Shown: positions 58,116-62,389 of the stretch, piece after piece
Layout of the letters: each line of letters opens with the position of its first letter
How positions within the stretch are numbered: the first letter of the stretch is position 1
Source: Thermoproteota archaeon
GTDB lineage: Archaea > Thermoproteota > Korarchaeia > Korarchaeales > Korarchaeaceae
Direction: 5' to 3'
DNA length: 62,389 nucleotides
Assembly (NCBI GenBank): GCA_027491555.1
Contig: JAOZGN010000021.1
Location: forward strand, 1-62,389
Program-made: the position numbers and the translations under genes
The notes under the pieces: generated by a model
Told to the model about the DNA's origin: nothing
The model's input: the letters and a program-made list of their open reading frames with translations, nothing else
Databases searched by the model: none

Positions 58116-58498
58116 CGACGCTTAACGTTCTCCCCGCCGTCCTGCTGCTCTCGGAGATGTGGATTGCGGCCCACATTGACGCTCGCTCGGGGAAGGTCCC
58201 GAATCGCCTCAACGCCACCTTCTTGATCCTGAACTTGGCGCTGGCCGGGTCTCTGGGGTGCGCGAGGCCGGCCCTGACCTGGGCCATCCTATCAGTCCCG
58301 GCCGCCTTGGCCCTACACAGGCTCGGGTTGGGAGGGGGGGACCTGAAGCTCGTCCTGTCTACGTCCCCCTTGGGCGGGCCGATCCCCTGGGTGGCCCTCG
58401 CCACGGCGTGCGTCGTCGGCTACCTCCGCGGGGGCAGGCTCTCCACGCTCGACCTCGCGGCCTTCACGACGGTCCTCACGATTCCAGCACTCCTCTAG
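58112..58498 (+). CDS. Short prepilin peptidase (A24 family, TadV/EppA-like)
   Basis: A 128-residue membrane aspartyl protease. The first active-site aspartate is in AAHIDARSGKVPN and the second in the GxGD-type GLGGGDLKL; four helices surround them. It lacks the N-terminal methylase domain of bacterial PilD, as do TadV and archaeal peptidases. It would cut the Flp-like pilin after glycine. TTG start overlapping the upstream stop. Its last 186 bases are overlapped antisense by the TFB-like gene. Confidence 0.85.
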   Translation: MTTLNVLPAVLLLSEMWIAAHIDARSGKVPNRLNATFLILNLALAGSLGCARPALTWAILSVPAALALHRLGLGGGDLKLVLSTSPLGGPIPWVALATACVVGYLRGGRLSTLDLAAFTTVLTIPALL

Positions 58499-59236
58499 CA
58501 GCCTGGCGGTCTCCCGCCATCGGCTCTTCCCGAGCCCCAGTCTCCGCAGCAGATCCTTGAACGGAATCTGAGCCCCTCCCCTCAACCTCGTGGGGAACCC
58601 GACCTGCTCCATGGCCAGCAGGACGGCAACCGCCGCAAGGTGTCGGGGGTTCCTTCCCGCCAGGGCCCTGCCCGACCCCTCGACCCTGCGCAGCATGGCG
58701 ATCGCCCTAATCCTGATCACCTCTTCCATTCCCCTCATGTCTAGGCCGGACCTGACGAGCCCCCTGATTATCGCCCCGACGTAGTACTCTGGGGAGACCC
58801 CGCTAGAGACCCCCAGGAACGACTTAACGGCCTCCAGGCTCCTCAGCACGTCGCCGGGTCTGACCTTCCTCATTCGGGTGAGGGCCAGCGCCTCCAGAAC
58901 CTCTGCGAGGGTCAATGGATATCCCAGCCTCCTGCCCGCGGCTAGGAGGCACGCCGCGGCGAGGCCCGCCGACGCCCTCCCCCCGACCCTAGAGAGGTAG
59001 ATCCCCAGAAGCCCCTCGGCGGCCGAGCGCACTGACTCGGGCACCTCAAGTGCCTCTGCCAGGGCCTGAAGGGTCTTCAACCGCGGGCTCCTTATGGGGG
59101 CCCCGGACCACCGGCCTGTGGGCTGGGAGAGCTTACTCCACATTCTGCCGCACGTCGGACACAGCAGGCAGCCGCTCTGGACAATGAGATGCGACCCGTC
59201 CACCGGGCACCTTAGCGCGCCTCTCTGGGCGACCAT
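58313..59236 (-). CDS. Divergent TFB (TFIIB-like) transcription factor
   Basis: A 307-residue protein with an N-terminal zinc-ribbon-like part (CPVDG..., then CLLCPTCGRMW) and two cyclin-like repeats (about 45-125 and 155-245). In the second member of the first metal pair an aspartate replaces the expected cysteine. The conserved B-reader of normal TFB is hard to see, so this is likely a specialised paralog or TFB-related regulator. The last about 60 residues are charged, low-complexity, and read through the antisense of the peptidase gene. It is last in the minus-strand pilus operon. Confidence 0.75.
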   Translation of the reverse strand: MVAQRGALRCPVDGSHLIVQSGCLLCPTCGRMWSKLSQPTGRWSGAPIRSPRLKTLQALAEALEVPESVRSAAEGLLGIYLSRVGGRASAGLAAACLLAAGRRLGYPLTLAEVLEALALTRMRKVRPGDVLRSLEAVKSFLGVSSGVSPEYYVGAIIRGLVRSGLDMRGMEEVIRIRAIAMLRRVEGSGRALAGRNPRHLAAVAVLLAMEQVGFPTRLRGGAQIPFKDLLRRLGLGKSRWRETARLLEECWNREDRREGREVERGEPAPAEVADDARRGEGHPGDRPAQGGRRQDELQVPPSQPEPV

Positions 59237-59306
59237 GCGCTGCCGCGAGGCCGCTGCGAGTTTCCCCTGCCCAGCCGACGAAAGTATCCTCCGCTCGCCT
59301 AGGCGC

Positions 59307-59552
59307 TCAGGAGGTGCCCAGGATCCTCGGCACCGAGGCCAGCGCGACCGCCACCACCAGTAGGTAGAGCAGCACCCGCTTGGTCTCCCGCGCCAGCTCA
59401 GAGTGATCCTCTAGGAGCCAGGCAAGGAGGAGCAGGAGCGCGATGGGCGGTATGGCGTCGTGGGCCAAGGCCGCCCCCCTGAGCAGGGCTCTCTTCGCGG
59501 TCTCCCAGAGCCCCCAAAGCACCCCCTCGAGTTCCCTCTCGAAGGGATTCAT
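59307..59552 (-). CDS. Small two-helix membrane protein
   Basis: An 81-residue protein with two transmembrane helices (about 30-46 and 60-77) separated by a charged loop. ATG 59552 overlaps the upstream stop (ATGA). No family recognised. It belongs to the minus-strand run that faces the pilus genes. Confidence 0.65.
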   Translation of the reverse strand: MNPFERELEGVLWGLWETAKRALLRGAALAHDAIPPIALLLLLAWLLEDHSELARETKRVLLYLLVVAVALASVPRILGTS

Positions 59553-60472
59553 GCAGAACTCCCCTCGATCCACCCCAGGGTCACGACCGTGAGCGTCCTC
59601 TCCGAGTAGCAGCCCCACCCGACCTTCTCTCTGCCCCACCAGTAGCGCACCTCAGGATCCTCTACCCAGACGCGGACAAGGAGGGTGACTCGCGAGGTCG
59701 CCTCGATCCACCCGTCCATCCTCACCAGATCGAGTTCTGACCCGTTGAGGATCACGTAGAACTCGATATTCAGCCCCTGCTTGGAGTACTTGAGCCTTAA
59801 CTCCCTCTCGAGCTCCCTGAGCGCGGCGAAGACCCGCTCCTTCGCGTAGTCGGAGGCCTCGAGGAGTTCGGCGGTGGAGTTGACGACGCCCGCGAAGAAC
59901 ACCGCCCGGTCGGCTATCTCGTCCATGCCCGCCGCGGCCTCTCCATGAGCCTCCACCACTGAGTAGTACCTTAGGGGGTGAACCACGGTGAACGTGTAGT
60001 TCCTGACCGCCGACGTCTCGGCCATCCCCCGCCGAACCAGCGCCGAGACGTTCAGACCGCCTCGGACCCTTATCATCCCTGGGTCGGTCCCACCCAGGAA
60101 GATGGAATTGAGATCCTCGTCTACGCCCCCGGGACCCGGGTTCCTCGAGAGCTCGACCTCTGCCGAGGCCCTGAGCTCCGAGGCGGTCTCCACGAGCGCG
60201 GCCTGGGCGATCATCTGCTCCCAATCCCTCAGATCTATCTGCGGAAGTTCGATGTCGTCAAGGCTCCTGCCGTCGGTCTCGACCATCCACCTGTCGATCG
60301 CACAGCGGACGTAGGTCAGGAGCCGAGGAAGGGCGGTCTCAGCCTCCGTCCACGCTGCCGACTGCGAGAGTCCAGCGTCAATTGCGGGAGGGTCGAGCTC
60401 GCTTGCTCTGTGCCCCCCGAGCGCCGAGAGGGCGATCACCAACACCGCGGCGAACCCGAGGAGGTCCCTCAC
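59549..60472 (-). CDS. Single-span membrane protein with large outer domain
   Basis: A 307-residue protein: an N-terminal helix (LLGFAAVLVIALSALGG, about 4-20) and a long domain predicted outside the cell, with N-glycosylation-type sites (NYT, NST, NGS) and a C-terminus rich in aromatic residues (VRYWWGREKVGWGCYSE, quoted as YWWGREKVGWGCY). Size and layout suit a minor pilin, tip adhesin or TadG-like protein; no homology could be named. GTG 60472 overlaps the upstream stop (GTGA). Confidence 0.7.
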   Translation of the reverse strand: MRDLLGFAAVLVIALSALGGHRASELDPPAIDAGLSQSAAWTEAETALPRLLTYVRCAIDRWMVETDGRSLDDIELPQIDLRDWEQMIAQAALVETASELRASAEVELSRNPGPGGVDEDLNSIFLGGTDPGMIRVRGGLNVSALVRRGMAETSAVRNYTFTVVHPLRYYSVVEAHGEAAAGMDEIADRAVFFAGVVNSTAELLEASDYAKERVFAALRELERELRLKYSKQGLNIEFYVILNGSELDLVRMDGWIEATSRVTLLVRVWVEDPEVRYWWGREKVGWGCYSERTLTVVTLGWIEGSSA

Positions 60473-60744
60473 CCCCCCTCCACCCCGACGGTGTGGTTCA
60501 ACCCCTCCGGGAGAGGGATGACGACTCTGGTCGAGACCGGACAGGAGAGGTTCAGCCTGCCGTCCACCTCGGTCACGCCCTCCCAGACGAGCCTCACCCC
60601 CTCCTCGTTCAGCGCGTCGACGAGCCCACCGGCCTGCGAGTCCCTGCAGGCGACCACCCACCCGGGGCTGAGGTATCCCAGGAGGGCGTAGCCAGCCAGC
60701 GCAACCACCGTCAGCGCGCCCACTGCCAGCCACAGGACCCTCAC
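60469..60744 (-). CDS. Small N-anchored exported protein
   Basis: A 91-residue protein with an N-terminal helix (WLAVGALTVVALAGYALLG, about 5-23) and an outer domain with two cysteines and a NHT glycosylation-type site. It resembles minor pseudopilins in layout but has no clear peptidase site. GTG 60744 overlaps the stop of the 45-residue gene upstream. Confidence 0.65.
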   Translation of the reverse strand: MRVLWLAVGALTVVALAGYALLGYLSPGWVVACRDSQAGGLVDALNEEGVRLVWEGVTEVDGRLNLSCPVSTRVVIPLPEGLNHTVGVEGG

Positions 60745-60878
60745 GGTATCACCTCCAGCGGCACTGGACTCGGCCTCTGCGCCACGGCCAGCGCCGCGGC
60801 GACGAGCGCGGCGATCGCCAGCGCGAGCCAGAGGAGGTCCCCGATCGCGTCAGCCGCCTCCTCCGACAACCCACTCAC
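60741..60878 (-). CDS. 45-residue single-span membrane peptide
   Basis: A short frame that fills the gap between two coupled genes: GTG at 60878 (or 60881), one transmembrane helix (about 15-35), and a proline-rich tail ending PSPVPLEVIP. Its stop overlaps the next GTG (GTGA) and its start overlaps the end of the previous gene by 29 bases. Every other junction in this operon is of this overlap type, which is the main support. No homolog could be named. Confidence 0.5.
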   Translation of the reverse strand: MSGLSEEAADAIGDLLWLALAIAALVAAALAVAQRPSPVPLEVIP

Positions 60879-61119
60879 CACCCCCCCTGAAGTCACCTGC
60901 TTCCTGTGGAACTTGGACATCGCTCCCCCAAGGATACCTGATCACAGTGACGACGCGCAGGGACTCTGCTCTCTCCTCCAACCTCGAGACATCCTCCCTG
61001 AGTCGGGCGCTTGAGGCTCGCTCTCCCAGGCTGCGCAGGAGGGCGCCCATCGCTAGGGCGCTCAGCAGGAGGGAGACGTTCATCGCGAGGCCAAGCGACT
61101 CCCTCAGCACCCGCCTCAC
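60850..61119 (-). CDS. Small membrane protein with coiled coil
   Basis: An 89-residue protein: an N-terminal helix (LGLAMNVSLLLSALAMGALL, about 9-28), then a heptad-like charged segment (ERASSARLREDVSRLEERAE), then a glycine-rich end. GTG 61119 shares one base with the upstream stop. No family recognised; it may be a structural pseudopilin-like part or an assembly protein. Confidence 0.6.
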   Translation of the reverse strand: MRRVLRESLGLAMNVSLLLSALAMGALLRSLGERASSARLREDVSRLEERAESLRVVTVIRYPWGSDVQVPQEAGDFRGGGEWVVGGGG

Positions 61120-61541
61120 TATCCCCTCACCTCTAGCAGGACGGCCCCGTCGTCCCAGGCCGCCTCGACCCAGACGAACCCCCTGACCACGCAGACCTTG
61201 TTCTCAGGGTGCCAGGGGTACGTCTGCCCGTTCAGGAGCCTCACCTCTACCGGAAACTCGACCGTGAACTCGGCGAGGCTCTCGTTGTCCCAGACGACGA
61301 CCTGGCCTCCCTTGGTCTCGACCACGAGCTCTACCGGAACGAACACCCGGGCCCTGCAGGTCCCCCCTCCAATCACCGCCGACACGCAGTTGCTCAAGGC
61401 TCCGCCGAGGGCCCATTCGCTCGACGCCGTCAGCCGTCGGTCTATCCTCCCCGCAGCCTCCCGCATGGGGCCCGAGACGAGGGTCAACATCGCAGCTGCT
61501 GAGACGAGCCCGATCATGGCGTAGGCGAGCGTCTCGTTCAT
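61119..61541 (-). CDS. Pseudopilin-like membrane protein
   Basis: A 140-residue protein starting with a short polar leader and a hydrophobic helix (LAYAMIGLVSAAAMLTLVSG, about 5-24), then a beta-rich outer domain with two to three cysteines. The layout resembles TadE/TadF or archaeal minor pilins. There is no clear glycine-glutamate peptidase site, so it may be uncut. ATG overlaps the stop of the first gene of the operon. Confidence 0.65.
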   Translation of the reverse strand: MNETLAYAMIGLVSAAAMLTLVSGPMREAAGRIDRRLTASSEWALGGALSNCVSAVIGGGTCRARVFVPVELVVETKGGQVVVWDNESLAEFTVEFPVEVRLLNGQTYPWHPENKVCVVRGFVWVEAAWDDGAVLLEVRG

Positions 61542-61771
61542 TTACTCGCCACCCCCAGCAGCCTGGCCAGCTCACGCGCCTCTCTCTCGCTCGCCGTCAG
61601 CAGTCCAACCATAAGGCCCGCCAGCGCCTCGGCCGCCTCGCTGGCCGCAGGATTGACGACCCTGATCTCGGCGATGACCTCCCGGAGGTGCCTCCTGACC
61701 CTCTCCCTGCTGGCGTCGAGGCTCGGCCTGCGCCGAAGCGGGAGGGGGATCAGCCTACCGAGGTTCTGCAT
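61538..61771 (-). CDS. Small helical soluble protein heading the reverse pilus operon
   Basis: A 77-residue, arginine- and glutamate-rich helical protein with no membrane helix and no named family. TATA-like CCTTTTATTT (about 61791-61800, minus strand) lies about 25 bases before the ATG at 61771, so the operon starts here with a leaderless mRNA. It could be a small regulator or adaptor; nothing more can be said. Confidence 0.6.
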   Translation of the reverse strand: MQNLGRLIPLPLRRRPSLDASRERVRRHLREVIAEIRVVNPAASEAAEALAGLMVGLLTASEREARELARLLGVASK

Positions 61772-61852
61772 CGCTGCGCGGAGCTCGGTGAAATAAAAGG
61801 CGGGGCCGGGCGGGGGTCGGAGGGTTATATCCTGCGCGGGAGCGCCGGCCTG

Positions 61853-62389
61853 ATGAGGACGCGCCCTTGGCTCTTCGAGGAGTACCCTGAGCTAGAGGGG
61901 AGGGTCCCTTGGACGAGCTTGGGCGACTTCCCCACCCCAGTGCACAGGCTTGAGGGCCTGTGCAAATCCGAGGGGCTCTGCGAGGTCTGGATTAAGAGAG
62001 ATGACCGCTCTTCAAGTCACTACGGGGGGAACAAGGTCCGAAAGCTGGAGTTCACCCTCGCCGACGCGAAGAGACGGGGGAAGAGGTACGTGCTCACATT
62101 CGGCGGCCTTGGGTCGAACCACTGCCTCGCCACGACCGTACACTCCCGCAGGCTCGGTCTCAAGTCGATATTAGTCCTCCACCCACAGCCGATCACCCCC
62201 CACGTGAGGAGGAACCTCCTCCTAGACGTGAAGTTCGGCGCCGAGGTGCACCTGGCCAGGAACCCGCTGGAAAGGGCGCTGACCGTGGCGTGGATCAAGC
62301 TCACCAGACGCGGGGTCTACACGCTGCCGCTCGGCGGCTCCTCGCCCTTGGGGGCTCTGGGCTTCGTCGACGCCGGGCTGGAGCTGGCT
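61853..62389 (+). CDS. PLP-dependent enzyme, ACC deaminase / D-cysteine desulfhydrase family (3' truncated)
   Basis: The first 179 residues of a fold-type II PLP enzyme; the gene runs off the window. The PLP lysine lies in HYGGNKVRKLEF (about residue 57-58), with LTFGGLGSNHCLATTVHSRR (quoted as GGLGSNHCLA) forming the substrate site and the start of a phosphate-binding GG motif region later (LPLGGSSPLGALGF). Family members break down D-cysteine or 1-aminocyclopropane-1-carboxylate; which one is open. TATA-like GTTATATCC (61823-61831) lies 26 bases before the ATG, a leaderless start. Confidence 0.9.
   Translation, partial: MRTRPWLFEEYPELEGRVPWTSLGDFPTPVHRLEGLCKSEGLCEVWIKRDDRSSSHYGGNKVRKLEFTLADAKRRGKRYVLTFGGLGSNHCLATTVHSRRLGLKSILVLHPQPITPHVRRNLLLDVKFGAEVHLARNPLERALTVAWIKLTRRGVYTLPLGGSSPLGALGFVDAGLELA

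Noticed and set aside
52804..58498. Archaellum operon
   Set aside because: No FlaF/G/H-type genes are recognised, and the platform is two single-T2SF proteins rather than the fused FlaJ type.

Overview
This window reads as the chromosome of an archaeon. It carries Orc1/Cdc6, the small subunit of DNA polymerase D, topoisomerase VI, Hef, RadA, archaeal ribosomal proteins (L37e, S24e, S27ae), aIF1A, aIF2-beta, Rpo7/Spt4, a beta-type proteasome, aCPSF1, ether-lipid enzymes (GGGP synthase, CDP-archaeol synthase) and intron-containing tRNA genes with RtcB. The DNA is GC-rich, genes are packed with 1-4 base overlaps, GTG and TTG starts are common, and many starts lie about 26 bases after a TATA box (leaderless transcripts). 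A tRNA-Ile with anticodon UAU, together with PolD, a helicase-nuclease fusion Hef and two FtsZ genes, points to Korarchaeota or a nearby deep lineage. That placement is inference; a marker-gene tree would decide it.

Layout. 1-1.4 kb: end of an ECF-type transporter (ATPase and EcfT). 1.4-1.75 kb: a probable replication origin with ORB-like repeats beside orc1/cdc6. 2.9-9.1 kb: DP1, a GPN GTPase, a phosphohexomutase, tRNA-Ser and ValRS. 9.1-16.3 kb: sugar kinase, DUF99 protein, GGGP synthase, tRNA-Gln, Mut7-C RNase-like protein, CysRS, TyrRS and NAD(P)HX repair. 16.5-20.6 kb: ftsZ1-secE-nusG-L11-L1-L10. 20.7-24.2 kb: tRNA-Ala, tRNA-Ile(GAT), a DUF354 protein and two divergent polyprenyl-phosphate sugar-phosphotransferase homologs. 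24.2-32.9 kb: glycine decarboxylase, a ribbon-helix-helix regulator fused in operon to ftsZ2, a COG3199 kinase, RecA-family proteins, CarS and GcvH. 32.9-46.2 kb: Hef, conserved unknowns, tRNAs, topoisomerase VI, Pno1-like KH protein, RIO1, aIF1A, aIF2-beta, an RPA-like protein, Rpo7, Spt4, S24e, S27ae and two methyltransferases. 46.2-52.7 kb: RtcB, FKBP isomerase, UPF0179, proteasome beta, aCPSF1, SepF, Sm-like protein and L37e.

The most unusual region is 52.8-61.8 kb. Two facing operons appear to build a compact Tad-like type IV filament. The forward operon encodes a ParA/MinD-like ATPase (TadZ-like position), a polytopic membrane protein, a small membrane protein, a Flp-like pilin with its own promoter, a secretion ATPase, two single-domain TadB/TadC-like platform proteins and a short prepilin peptidase. 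The reverse operon encodes at least seven small, mostly single-span membrane proteins and ends in a divergent TFB-like transcription factor whose 3' end overlaps the peptidase gene by 186 bases antisense.

A second theme is cell division: FtsZ1, FtsZ2, the membrane anchor SepF and a CdrS-like regulator directly ahead of ftsZ2 are all present. The window ends inside a PLP-dependent enzyme of the ACC deaminase/D-cysteine desulfhydrase family.
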